Shown piece by piece: positions 24,435 through 33,092 of a stretch of 41,652 nt of DNA. Numbering within the stretch: the first letter of the stretch is position 1; each line of letters begins with the position of its first letter. This DNA is from Acidobacteriaceae bacterium (GTDB lineage Bacteria; Acidobacteriota; Terriglobia; Terriglobales; Acidobacteriaceae): the NCBI GenBank assembly GCA_025356095.1, contig JANXUR010000096.1, positions 1 through 41,652 on the forward strand, read 5' to 3'. Below the pieces are notes generated by a model. It was not told the DNA's origin and searched no databases. It worked only from the letters and a program-made list of their open reading frames with translations. The position numbers and the translations under genes are program-made.

Positions 24435-26765
24435 CTAGTAAGCTGTACATGAAAATACTAGGATGTCCATGCTGGCGGTCATACCACTAAATGTGGCCGT
24501 TGTCGTCGAGGTTGCAGTCTGGTGCTGATTCGCTCCAGACAGGTCATTTATCGAACACGCCCATCCATTTGCGGCCGTCGCGCTGCCGCCCATGGTAACA
24601 ATTACGGTACATGTCCCGGCCGTGCCCGATTTATAGCTTCCGGCGGTTGCGCCGCCAACCAGAGTTGATACAGAGCAACCGGTAGCAGTGAACGTCGTGC
24701 CGTTGACCTGGACGAATGGCGTCGTGATCTTCGTAGTGAAGGTCGGGCTTGCAGTCGGGGCTTTGCCGTTAAAGGTATTCCAGTCTGCTAATGTCAGGCA
24801 ACCAGCTGCCGACGCGCCTGCGGTTTGGCACGTCAGGGTCAAGTCGGCCGCCAGACTGCCGCCCCCGGTAAGCGGGCTAGTCGTGTTGATGTTACGCGAG
24901 CTCTGGACCACGTTCGTGCCCAATATTCCGGAATCCACCAGAAAACCATTCATGTCGAACTGTGACAAATTGCCGTTCATGAGCGTTCCGCTCGAGCCTT
25001 GAACCTTGTACGGCCCAGCATTGTTTGGATTCATCATTAGGTAGTGCAGGCTTGAGTCGCCCCACAGCGTGTCAATGCTGGTCGCTGCGGGTGGCGCGGC
25101 GGACTCTTGGAAGGGATGCGCCGCCTCGCTGAAGGTAAGCGCGACACTTGGCGTGCCGGTCATGTTGGGAGACGGGATGCTGACAACACCAGTCGTGCCG
25201 TCTCGATTGCCCCACCATCCGAAGTTCCCCGTGATGCCGGTACCGCCCCCAGCGCTCGTGGGGAACAAGGTTGTAAGTGTACTAAAGCCCGATGGTGCCG
25301 TCGAAATCCATGAGTTGTCATGGACAATGATCTGCATATCGCTGTGCGTATGGGTGTTGTCCATCATCGTCAACTGAAGGCCCGACAGAAAGTTGCCGGA
25401 GCCAATGTTGCCACTGATGACGCCGTTTGACATATCGGTAAAACCGTTGCCGTTCGCGGTTGAGCCGTTATTGATCTGGACGATGTACCCTGTGCTATTA
25501 GTACTCACATTCACATTGCAGACGTTATCCCTCACCACGAACTGGCTGTTGAAGGTGGGAATAGTGCTAGACCCGAGCGAGCCGAATACCGAAATGCATC
25601 CCGTGCCAGGCGGGCCGCTAGCCGGGATCGGCCATACCTGATTGTAGATGTGGTTGCCCTGAACCACAACGTCGGTGCAGGTTACGGCAATACTCTCCTT
25701 TGGCGTATTAATCAGGTAGTTGTCCGCTATGGTGCAGTGCGCCGACCCGTCGGTCTGGATGCCTTGATTGCATCCGATCGTGCTGCCCCCCGTGCTTTGG
25801 CAAACCGCACTCGCGCCAGTGCCGGTAGCGCTGCTGCCGACGTAGTTATCCTTGATCACAATATACTGCGACGGCGTCGCGGAGTTGGTCGGAGGAATGG
25901 TGTGTATCCCAAAGCCAGAGCCCATGTTGGTAGGGCCTGGGTAATATGCGACTGAAATCGCTGTATCCAAAACAACATTATTGAGCGCTTTAAAGTTCGT
26001 GACATTAACAGCTTCAATTCCCGAGTTCCATGTCCGGGCCACATAACTGTTCTTAACTGTGCAGTCAATGCAAACTGCGCCGCCAGCGCCAACTGTGATT
26101 CCGTTGCCAGCAGAGTCAGTGACATCCACAGCATCGAGTACCAAGGTAGTTGTAGCACCGTTCGTCCGGAAGGCACCAACGCCATTTAGCGGTGCTCCCG
26201 TGGAAGCAGCCAGATTTCCTTTAATCCTAAATCCAGTAAATAGGCACGCCTTTGTGCAGTGTGAGTCGAACAACACGGCTGGGTTTAAGGTCGAAGTTGC
26301 AGAGAGACTAAGGCCTGAAAAATCAAAAACGGTTGCTGACGTCGAACTGGTAGGGCCTGCGCGCCCGCCGCCGCCCACTCCGATGATCGAAAAATTTGTC
26401 ACGTTCGCGATGGCCAGCGGGACAGTCGTGGATGTGGCTACGTTTGCAAACGAAATTGTGTAGTTTCCTAGAAGAAGGGTGACATTGCTCGCACCTAAAA
26501 CGAATGTCGTTCCATTTGCAGGTTGGGAAAAACTCCCAAACGCTGACATATCCCTAGCATCAGCGATACCGCCGCCATTCGCACCCAAAAGATTTACGCA
26601 TGCAACGATACGGCTCATGATGTCATTTGCAGTGAACGTTGCGGTAGACTGGCTATTGACAGTGCTGCAATTCAACGTGCGTTGCGACGACTGCGAGAAT
26701 GTCAGTGGCGAGGTGGCCAACAACAGAAGGAACGTGAACGCGCATTTCCAAGGTCTGCTAAGCAT
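24435..26765 (-). CDS. Secreted beta-helix protein with phage-tail-like C-terminal module
   Basis: The 776-residue protein starts at ATG 26765 (GGAGG eight bases upstream) with a signal peptide ending TFSQ. Residues from about 90 to 470 are parallel beta-helix in character: short Val/Ile/Asn-rich turns such as IKDNYVGSS, IADNYLINTPKES and VVQGNHIYNQ, as in pectate-lyase-like surface proteins. The C-terminal third contains SPLTGGGSLAADLTLTC, LTLADWNTFNGKAPTASPTF and a Cys-containing last domain, a pattern known from phage tail fibres and related secreted adhesins. No catalytic residues can be named. The gene is convergent with the pilus operon, 16 bases from its last gene. Role: adhesion or polysaccharide binding, by inference. 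Confidence 0.82.
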   Translation of the reverse strand: MLSRPWKCAFTFLLLLATSPLTFSQSSQRTLNCSTVNSQSTATFTANDIMSRIVACVNLLGANGGGIADARDMSAFGSFSQPANGTTFVLGASNVTLLLGNYTISFANVATSTTVPLAIANVTNFSIIGVGGGGRAGPTSSTSATVFDFSGLSLSATSTLNPAVLFDSHCTKACLFTGFRIKGNLAASTGAPLNGVGAFRTNGATTTLVLDAVDVTDSAGNGITVGAGGAVCIDCTVKNSYVARTWNSGIEAVNVTNFKALNNVVLDTAISVAYYPGPTNMGSGFGIHTIPPTNSATPSQYIVIKDNYVGSSATGTGASAVCQSTGGSTIGCNQGIQTDGSAHCTIADNYLINTPKESIAVTCTDVVVQGNHIYNQVWPIPASGPPGTGCISVFGSLGSSTIPTFNSQFVVRDNVCNVNVSTNSTGYIVQINNGSTANGNGFTDMSNGVISGNIGSGNFLSGLQLTMMDNTHTHSDMQIIVHDNSWISTAPSGFSTLTTLFPTSAGGGTGITGNFGWWGNRDGTTGVVSIPSPNMTGTPSVALTFSEAAHPFQESAAPPAATSIDTLWGDSSLHYLMMNPNNAGPYKVQGSSGTLMNGNLSQFDMNGFLVDSGILGTNVVQSSRNINTTSPLTGGGSLAADLTLTCQTAGASAAGCLTLADWNTFNGKAPTASPTFTTKITTPFVQVNGTTFTATGCSVSTLVGGATAGSYKSGTAGTCTVIVTMGGSATAANGWACSINDLSGANQHQTATSTTTATFSGMTASMDILVFSCTAY

Positions 26766-26787
26766 GAATCTAACCTCCACGGGTGAA

Positions 26788-26816
26788 ATTAGACTCAGAA
26801 GTACGTATACAGTCAA
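26788..26816 (-). promoter_or_regulatory. Sigma-70-type promoter of the beta-helix gene
   Basis: On the minus strand TTGACT (26816-26811), exactly 17 bases, then TCTAAT (26793-26788), each five of six to consensus. Transcription would start near 26781, leaving a short leader that carries the GGAGG site. Confidence 0.65.
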
Positions 26817-26945
26817 GAGAGAATTTCTCAGATAGCACAAATGGGCCATATCAAGGCCAGAATGGGCTTGCCACAAAGTGCAAACCCGCGCATACTCAGG
26901 TGGTGTAGTGTGGGTGGTTTGTTTCGCTTCTGAAGGAGAAGCTTT

Positions 26946-28097
26946 ATGAAATTGCTGAGATTTTTGGCATGTGTCACGCTGTCGCTGGTGTCGGCCCAGA
27001 TGTATGCTGCGACCACCACGCTTATTCATTCCTTCCTGCAGTCCGAAGGCATGTCGCCAGCAGGTCCCCCAATTCTTTCGGAGGGAAATTTCTACGGTAC
27101 TACTGGTGCTGGGGTGAGTGGCTTCGGGAATATATATCGGCTCTACCCAAAGAAGGATGGTTCTTATGCGTTTGTCAACTTGCATGAGTTCAATGGTGTC
27201 GATGGTTCTGCACCAACCGGTCTGATTGCGACAGATGCTAACGGTAATTTGTTTGGAACCTGCCAGTCGGGCGGTGCGGTTGGTGCTGGTACTGCTTGGG
27301 AACTCGTTCGGCCGGCAAGTCTCGCCGACAATTGGACGTTCATAAAGTTGTTAGATTTTGGCCAAGGGGCGGGCGGCCCGCCAAGATCCGGCGTTGTGTT
27401 TTGGGGCGGATCTATTTACGGGGTCACTGATTCCAGTATATTCACCCTCAACCCGGATTCAAACGGGAATTACAAGTCAGCCGTGGTCGCCTGCTGCTTT
27501 GCTGGCGCACAGCAACCTGTACCCACGTTCGATACAAAAGGCAATTTGTACGCAATCATCATGGACGGGGCGCTGAGCATCTTTCGCTATTCGCCCAATG
27601 GGGATGGAACGTGGACGGGCGCCCTGATCGCTCCGATTGCGTCGCTGTCAGGTGGGCCGGAGGCCGAAGTTGGCGGCGTGCTTATGGACTCGACGGGGGC
27701 CTTTTACGGTAACAGCTCGGCTGGGGGCGTACATGGTGGCGGTACTATTTACAAGGTCTCGCAGGATTCTAGCGGGAACTGGAACACAAAGGTACTGAAG
27801 TCTTTTAACCCTAACACCGAGGGATTCCAGCCTGCGTTTTCGCTGCTACAGGTTAAAAAGAAGTATTATGGAATACTACTTTCAAATAACGGCGAGGCAT
27901 TTCAGGCTTATCCGTCCGCGACCAGCAAGCAGTGGGCGGTTAACGATGAGTTGGACACGCAAAACACCGCTCTTGGCAGCTATTACCAAGGTTTAACAAG
28001 CGACCCGACGGGAAACCTCTACGGAGCTTCCGAAAGAGGCGGTGATATGACTCAGTGTGTCGCCGGTTGCGGCGCCGTATGGAAGATTGTGCCGTAG
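26946..28097 (+). CDS. Secreted GloVer-repeat (Gloeo/Verruco repeat) protein
   Basis: The 383-residue protein has a signal peptide (residues 1-21, ending MYA) and repeats of the GloVer type. Landmarks are GNFYGTTGAGVSGFGNIYRL, GNLFGTCQSGGAVGAGTAWEL, GAFYGNSSAGGVHGGGTIYKV and GNLYGASERGGDMTQCVAGC, each with a following hydrophobic strand. These blocks form a beta-propeller-like secreted protein common in Acidobacteria, Verrucomicrobia and Gloeobacter, with no known function. AAGGAG lies seven bases before ATG. It is divergent from the beta-helix gene and is followed by a strong terminator. Confidence 0.88.
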   Translation: MKLLRFLACVTLSLVSAQMYAATTTLIHSFLQSEGMSPAGPPILSEGNFYGTTGAGVSGFGNIYRLYPKKDGSYAFVNLHEFNGVDGSAPTGLIATDANGNLFGTCQSGGAVGAGTAWELVRPASLADNWTFIKLLDFGQGAGGPPRSGVVFWGGSIYGVTDSSIFTLNPDSNGNYKSAVVACCFAGAQQPVPTFDTKGNLYAIIMDGALSIFRYSPNGDGTWTGALIAPIASLSGGPEAEVGGVLMDSTGAFYGNSSAGGVHGGGTIYKVSQDSSGNWNTKVLKSFNPNTEGFQPAFSLLQVKKKYYGILLSNNGEAFQAYPSATSKQWAVNDELDTQNTALGSYYQGLTSDPTGNLYGASERGGDMTQCVAGCGAVWKIVP

Positions 28098-28131
28098 CAA
28101 ACATGAAAGCCGACTTCATTGCAGGATGCTG

Positions 28132-28160
28132 AAAAGCCCCATCGCAAGATGGGGCTTTTT
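28132..28160 (+). terminator. Bidirectional intrinsic terminator
   Basis: AAAAGCCCCATC, loop GCAA, GATGGGGCTTTTT: a perfect 12-bp stem followed by T residues on the plus strand, with matching T residues on the minus strand. It serves the GloVer gene and the convergent iron-sulfur carrier gene. Confidence 0.92.
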
Positions 28161-28195
28161 CGTGCAACAAAACTGTGAGCCGAACGCTGCGCCGC

Positions 28196-28591
28196 TTATA
28201 CGCTAAACGACGAGCCGCAGCCGCAGGTGCTCTTGACGTTGGGGTTATCGAACTTGAAGCCTGCGCCTTCCAGCGTCTCCAAATAGTCCACGTTGCAGCC
28301 GTTCAGGTACATCACCGAAGTGGCATCCACGAAAACCTTGAGACCGTCGAAGGTGAAGGTTTTATCCATCATGCCGGGGGCAATTTCAAACTGCATGGAG
28401 TAGGAGAAACCGGAGCAGCCTCCGCCGACGACGCCGACGCGCAAACCAGCTGGCACCGGGGTCTGCTGCGCCATGATCTCCTTGACCTTGGCGATTGCAT
28501 TCTCGGAAAAGTTAACCGGAAGGGCTTTCACTTCAGGAAGGGCTTTCACTTCAGGAACGGCAGTCACTTCGGGTGCGGTTGTGGTGGCCAT
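28196..28591 (-). CDS. A-type iron-sulfur cluster carrier (IscA/ErpA/HesB family)
   Basis: The 131-residue protein has the three conserved cysteines of the family: C59 in GGGCSGFSY and C123/C125 in STCGCGSSFSV. It would bind an Fe-S cluster or iron and pass it to apo-proteins. An unusual N-terminal extension of about 25 residues carries the repeat PEVKALPEVKALP; the family domain begins at about residue 26. AAGGAG lies seven bases before ATG. The heavy use of Fe-S and heme proteins nearby (radical SAM protein, multiheme cytochromes) fits, but no direct operon link exists. Whether it is the ErpA, IscA or SufA type cannot be told by eye. Confidence 0.9.
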   Translation of the reverse strand: MATTTAPEVTAVPEVKALPEVKALPVNFSENAIAKVKEIMAQQTPVPAGLRVGVVGGGCSGFSYSMQFEIAPGMMDKTFTFDGLKVFVDATSVMYLNGCNVDYLETLEGAGFKFDNPNVKSTCGCGSSFSV

Positions 28592-28898
28592 GGGCAGTCT
28601 CCTTAAAACCTAACCTGAGTATAACAAAAATCGGAATTTGCGGCAGCGAAAACGCCTTGGTAGTCGCTTTCCTTTTGATCTGCACGTTGGATGCAGATGG
28701 CCGTGCCGGAGTTTCATGAAGCAGGGTCACGTGACCGGGAGCACAGCCAGCGAACGGCCAAGAGCCTATTTTCACCTTCCAGAGCCTCTTCTCACCTTAA
28801 TGAAGCTAAATATGAAGCTTAATGTGGCTCGCACGTGGCGGCACTAACGAACCTAAAGAGGGACGAAAGATGTTAACTCTCCGCAACTTAGGCTTGGT
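28592..28898. other. Gene-poor stretch before the small membrane-protein gene
   Basis: No supported gene is present. The notable element is a pair of 18-bp imperfect direct repeats, AGAGCCTATTTTCACCTT and AGAGCCTCTTCTCACCTT (28761-28778, 28781-28798), spaced 20 bases start to start. They may hold the promoter region of the iron-sulfur carrier or of the small gene to the right. Confidence 0.5.
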
Positions 28899-29118
28899 AT
28901 GGAGTTCGGTAACAGCGCGCTGGTAGTGCTGCTGATCTACCGCAGCATCATCACGCTGCATGAAGACGACCAAATTTTTCTGGGCGAAGGTGAGTCGCAG
29001 ATTGCAGGGGGAGCAGACTGCGCTGGTGGCTCGCATCCGCTGCCTTACGCCGTGGATCACGGGTCTGGCCGCAGTTTCGGGTGCGCTGATGGTGATTATC
29101 AGCGCCGTGTTCCTTTAG
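28899..29118 (+). pseudogene. Small two-helix membrane protein, frameshifted
   Basis: The first frame gives MEFGNSALVVLLIYRSIITL followed by HEDDQIFLGEGESQ. Immediately after, moving one base forward gives LQGEQTALVARIRCLTPWITG and a second hydrophobic segment, LAAVSGALMVIISAVFL, then TAG. The two halves join into a 72-residue protein with a membrane segment at each end and a charged linker. The natural reading is that one base was gained near 29002-29005, where CAGATTG would need to be CAGTTG. The start has only a weak AGG site. I do not know the family's function. This may be a real break or a sequence error. Confidence 0.55.
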
Positions 29119-29186
29119 CACGGTTTGGTGACGCCGCCGCAATAGCAGCGCAGGATTGTGCTGCAAGTTGCCTCCGGCGCAGTGGG

Positions 29187-29213
29187 TACGGCCTGCCATC
29201 GTGGCAGGCCGTA
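29187..29213 (+). terminator. Perfect 12-bp stem hairpin between convergent genes
   Basis: TACGGCCTGCCA, loop TCG, TGGCAGGCCGTA. It lies between the small membrane gene and the end of the chemotaxis receptor gene, and could serve both. Confidence 0.65.
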
Positions 29214-29280
29214 TCTGTTGGGTGTGGTACGGGATGGCGGATCTGATAGCGTCCAGCTCCCGGCATTTTGTGACCGGTGC

Positions 29281-31005
29281 CTAGCGCCCCGCGGCTGCGG
29301 ATTTGGCTTGTGGCTTCGCCGTGCCCACCGTCTTCTTGTTTTTGGGTGCAGGCTGGCCCACTGAGGACGACCCTTGCAACTGGAAGCGGCCGACCAGGCT
29401 GCGCAAGTCGAAGGCCAGACCGGAGACTTCCTGACACGCCTCGGCTGACTGCTGCGCCCCGGATGCCGACTCCTTCACCAGATTGGCAATCCGATCCACG
29501 CTCTGGTTCACCTCTTCGGTGGCCGAAGACTGCTGCGTGGCTGCCGTGGCGATCTGGTTAATCATGTCACCCACCTGCTCGGCCATGCGAATGATCTCTT
29601 GCAGAGCATCGCCAGCTTGGCTGGTGGCGTGCACGCCTTCTTCCACCTGACGGGTGCCGGTTTCCATGGCACTCACGGCGGTGCGCGTTTCTGACTGGAT
29701 GCTCTTGATCATCTCGCCGATTTCTTTGGTAGCTTCGGTGGTGCGCTCGGCGAGCTTACGGACTTCGTCAGCCACAACCGCGAAGCCGCGCCCCTGTTCG
29801 CCAGCGCGTGCAGCTTCAATCGCTGCATTCAAGGCCAGCAGGTTGGTTTGTTCAGCGATGTCGTTGATGACGCCGACGATCTGACCAATCTCTTCAGAAC
29901 GTTTGCCCAGTTCTTGCACGCGGTTCGCTGTAGTGCCAACGGAATCGGCAATGAGTTGCATTTTGCCGAGAGTATCTTCTACCACCTTGCCGCCGTGCTT
30001 GGCCTTTTCAGCGGCCTGATGTGCCGCCTGCGCCGCCCGGGAAGAGTGTTCAGAAACCTGCATCACGGTGGATGACATCTGCTGCATCGCCACAGCTACC
30101 TGCGCCGCTTGATGCTTCTGGTGCTCGGCGCCTTCGGCTTGCTGGTTGGCAGTCGCCGACAACTCCTCACTGGCCGATGCCATGCGCTCGGAGCACTCTG
30201 CGATGGACTGCACTACGCCATGCACGTTGTCCATGGCCCTGTTGAGCGATCGCGCCATCGCACCCATGTCATCTTTGGTGGTAATGTCGAGACGCTGCGA
30301 TAGGTCGCCGCCTTCCATCGCCGCGATGGACCGCATAATCGCACCGACCGGCTTGCGGACAGAGCGGGATAAAAAGACGCCTAGACCCACGATTAACCCC
30401 GCCACCAGAATGCTGAGAATGATAAGTTCCGCTTGCCGATTGCGCACAATGGAGTGGGCTTCCTTTTCGACGCCTTCTTCGGAATGTGTGGTGGCGTCCA
30501 GAAGGTGATCCACCTGCGCGGAGTGTTCTGTAAATTCGGGGACAAGTTTATTCTGCCAAACCGCTTCCGCTTCTGCCGCCTTACCGGCCTTTACCAGCGG
30601 GATCAGTTCGCTATCCACGGTCTGAAAATATTCGGTACCGGCCTTGTGAGAGTTCTCAATGTACTGATGGATATCCCCATCCGTGAGCGGCATCCATTTG
30701 TTGTAGGCGTCGTCGAGGTCCTTGTGGAATCCGGCAATCTTCTTGAGCTCTGCGTCGAAGCGCGCAGGATCTTTTTCGTAGCGTAGCTGATTCACCACGC
30801 CATGCGCTTCGCCAATGTAGCCCGGCGGCGGGGCGTAGTCCACGGCCACTCCCTTGGCGTTGTCAATCATGGTGTAGAGCGCACCGCCTACCTTGATCTT
30901 GTTGATGGTTACGACGGCAAAGATGCCGTAGCCGATGAACGCGATAGAGAGCATTGCTACCAGTTTGGGCAGCAGCGAATTGCTGGTTTCTTTCTGCGTG
31001 GACAC
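29281..31005 (-). CDS. Methyl-accepting chemotaxis protein
   Basis: The receptor has 574 residues if started at GTG 31005, which has GAGGG seven bases upstream; ATG 31047 would add 14 residues. It has an N-terminal membrane segment (about 15-36), a periplasmic four-helix-type sensing domain of about 140 residues, and a second membrane segment (about 192-212). A HAMP domain ([14 protein letters not shown] to SLNRAMDNV) follows, then a long signalling coil whose tip is [41 protein letters not shown], given here only as a landmark for the CheA/CheW contact. The C-terminal tail is Lys/Ala-rich. No heme or PAS motif is visible. It directly follows the electron-transfer operon on the same strand, so it may serve energy taxis. 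Confidence 0.94.
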   Translation of the reverse strand: MSTQKETSNSLLPKLVAMLSIAFIGYGIFAVVTINKIKVGGALYTMIDNAKGVAVDYAPPPGYIGEAHGVVNQLRYEKDPARFDAELKKIAGFHKDLDDAYNKWMPLTDGDIHQYIENSHKAGTEYFQTVDSELIPLVKAGKAAEAEAVWQNKLVPEFTEHSAQVDHLLDATTHSEEGVEKEAHSIVRNRQAELIILSILVAGLIVGLGVFLSRSVRKPVGAIMRSIAAMEGGDLSQRLDITTKDDMGAMARSLNRAMDNVHGVVQSIAECSERMASASEELSATANQQAEGAEHQKHQAAQVAVAMQQMSSTVMQVSEHSSRAAQAAHQAAEKAKHGGKVVEDTLGKMQLIADSVGTTANRVQELGKRSEEIGQIVGVINDIAEQTNLLALNAAIEAARAGEQGRGFAVVADEVRKLAERTTEATKEIGEMIKSIQSETRTAVSAMETGTRQVEEGVHATSQAGDALQEIIRMAEQVGDMINQIATAATQQSSATEEVNQSVDRIANLVKESASGAQQSAEACQEVSGLAFDLRSLVGRFQLQGSSSVGQPAPKNKKTVGTAKPQAKSAAAGR

Positions 31006-31133
31006 TGTTTCACCCTCACTCTTCACGGGCAGTTCGTAATGTTGCATCTATCGGCGAGGCAAAGCGGGACTTGAGTTAGCCGCAAACACGCACCGGACGC
31101 GGTAACAACTGAGGTGGTGCGGTGACGCATTCC

Positions 31134-33092
31134 CTACTTCCGAATCACGCTGGGTGTGCCCACTCGTCTGACCGAGCCGTCGGGACTGTGTTCGACCTGA
31201 TGGCAGGTGAGCGAGCAGGTGTTGCGGCTGCGATTGTAAGAAATGGGTGCACCACTTACCGGTGCAACTACTTTCAGGTCGAAACTCACCAAACGCTCAC
31301 CGGTACTATTAGCCGCAGAGATCTGCGTGCCATGCGCGGTGTGGCAAGTGGAACAACTGAAGCCCGCGTTCAAATGCGAGGAGTGACCTTTAAAGCTGCT
31401 ATCTTGCAAGATGGTCGTGAGATTGTGGCATTTCCCACACAGGGCATACGGCCCCTGACTGCTGGTATCAGGGCTGGGGTACAGGTTAGAAATCAAATTG
31501 CCGGGCAGCACAGCCTTGCTGAACTCATAGCGGCGCTCCAGAATATGTGACCACTTGGAACCGTGCGGGCCATTCGGGCCAGAGCCGCCAAATTCGCGAT
31601 TGTCGTCGCTGTTGTGGCAATCGGAACAATAAATTCGCTGACCCATCTCGCGCCCAAGGGTACTTCCGTCGAGATTCAGCATATTCTGCCGCAGGCTGGG
31701 CTGAGGCAGCGAACTGGTACGGTTTTGGGCTACCGGATGGCTGGAGCGCGATAGATTGCCAAATTGAGGAATCAGGTTGAGTGGATCCCCATCTAAACTG
31801 GAACGCAGCGGAGCATATCCAAACTTGGCGCTGACGTCCTTACCTCGGCTGGCGCCGTGGCACCGGAAGCAGACCTCATACTCGGCGAGCGCAGTCTTTA
31901 CAGCGGCTACGGAGTTGGTGGCACTCACGCCAACCGCGCCCACTTGCGACGCCCGTACCTGCGGTGCCGCCGTGTAACTGGTGGTGGCTTGCACGGAGTG
32001 CGGGTTGTGACAATCAATGCAGCCAGTCAACGTGGGGTTGTTGGGCATGATGACACGACCACTCCGGGCTGCCTGCGATGGGCTTATGATAGGCGGTGTT
32101 TGGGCCTGATTGGTGCCGGAAGCAAGCGGGTGGCCAATCTTCGCGTATTCGGCAGCCACATTCCACCGGGCTGATTTCGCTGTGGGGGTAGGTGCCACGC
32201 GAGGCGGTATGACTGTGCCTCCACGCGCCGCAGGAGTGATGACGTTCACCGGACTGGTGCCGGAATGGCAGTTGAGGCAGACCTGATCACCTGCTCCGCG
32301 CAACAACCAGTCGGGGCCAGCAGCGTTGTGGTCGGCATGGCAGTTGAGGCATGCATTAAGGGCGAGAGTCCCATAAGGAAGATTCTGCACTGCGGTGGTG
32401 GAAGTCGCGTGAATGCTCTGGGCCCATCCTGCCAACCCACTCGGCGCACCATTCAGCACACGGTTGGGGTCATGGCACGCCAAACACAATGCCCCGCTCG
32501 AGCTGTCTTTCACCAGAAAATTGCGGGCAACGGTATCTTTTGACTCTACGTGCGGGTTGTGACAAGTGGTGCACTCAAGGTTGCCGCGAACCAGCTTGAC
32601 GTTGGCTGCGTCGGCTGTGGTTCCGCTGGAATAAAGGCTAGCTACCAAGTCCGGTGCGTCGTTCAGGGGCAACACCAGACTGACTGGGTGCGACGGTTGC
32701 AAGTTGGCAATGGTGTCTTGCGCCGTGAGCTTGCCCGTCGCAATCTGTCCGTAAACCACGGTGGTGCCGGCGGCTATCGTGCCATCGTGGCAGCTAAGGC
32801 ATAGATTGGTCTGGGTCTGAGGCGGCACCGTAGAGTTCCCTTTTTCCGCGTAGGTGGAACTAGAGTACGGGGTATAGCTCTGTACTGTAAGCTTCTGATT
32901 CCACAAGTCATTATCCAGCCCCGAGTGCGGGGCGTGGCAATACTGGCACGATCCCGGAGCGGTGCCTTTTACCGGCGAGGAACTGCCCGGGCCTAAAGCA
33001 TGTTGCCCAATCACGTCCGTGGAAATTTGCGCAGCGGCTGGGCCTGCGCTGAAGCAAACTGCTAGGCACCCAAGTAACACCTGTAGCTTCAT
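31134..33092 (-). CDS. Secreted multiheme c-type cytochrome, 11 CXXCH plus one CX3CH site
   Basis: The 652-residue protein has a signal peptide (residues 1-22, ending AAAQ). Eleven CXXCH sites are read directly (CQYCH, CLSCH, CTTCH, CLACH, CLNCH twice, CIDCH, CFRCH, CSDCH, CGKCH, CSTCH), plus CSLTCH near the C-terminus. Several sites are followed by a second His (CHAPH, CHNPH, CHTAH), so doubled-CXXCH style bis-His hemes are expected. The N-terminus STDVIGQH then CQYCHAPHSG matches that of the small tetraheme protein in this operon. It overlaps the NHL gene stop by three bases, so the two are coupled. Likely the outer-face or periplasmic electron carrier of the beta-barrel conduit. Confidence 0.93.
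   Translation of the reverse strand: MKLQVLLGCLAVCFSAGPAAAQISTDVIGQHALGPGSSSPVKGTAPGSCQYCHAPHSGLDNDLWNQKLTVQSYTPYSSSTYAEKGNSTVPPQTQTNLCLSCHDGTIAAGTTVVYGQIATGKLTAQDTIANLQPSHPVSLVLPLNDAPDLVASLYSSGTTADAANVKLVRGNLECTTCHNPHVESKDTVARNFLVKDSSSGALCLACHDPNRVLNGAPSGLAGWAQSIHATSTTAVQNLPYGTLALNACLNCHADHNAAGPDWLLRGAGDQVCLNCHSGTSPVNVITPAARGGTVIPPRVAPTPTAKSARWNVAAEYAKIGHPLASGTNQAQTPPIISPSQAARSGRVIMPNNPTLTGCIDCHNPHSVQATTSYTAAPQVRASQVGAVGVSATNSVAAVKTALAEYEVCFRCHGASRGKDVSAKFGYAPLRSSLDGDPLNLIPQFGNLSRSSHPVAQNRTSSLPQPSLRQNMLNLDGSTLGREMGQRIYCSDCHNSDDNREFGGSGPNGPHGSKWSHILERRYEFSKAVLPGNLISNLYPSPDTSSQGPYALCGKCHNLTTILQDSSFKGHSSHLNAGFSCSTCHTAHGTQISAANSTGERLVSFDLKVVAPVSGAPISYNRSRNTCSLTCHQVEHSPDGSVRRVGTPSVIRK

Noticed and set aside
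29281-31005. Heme-sensing chemotaxis receptor
   Set aside because: No CXXCH motif or PAS domain was seen in the periplasmic or cytoplasmic parts.
31047-31133. Terminator between the 12-heme gene and the chemotaxis receptor
   Set aside because: No stable hairpin with a T tract was found, so read-through cannot be excluded.
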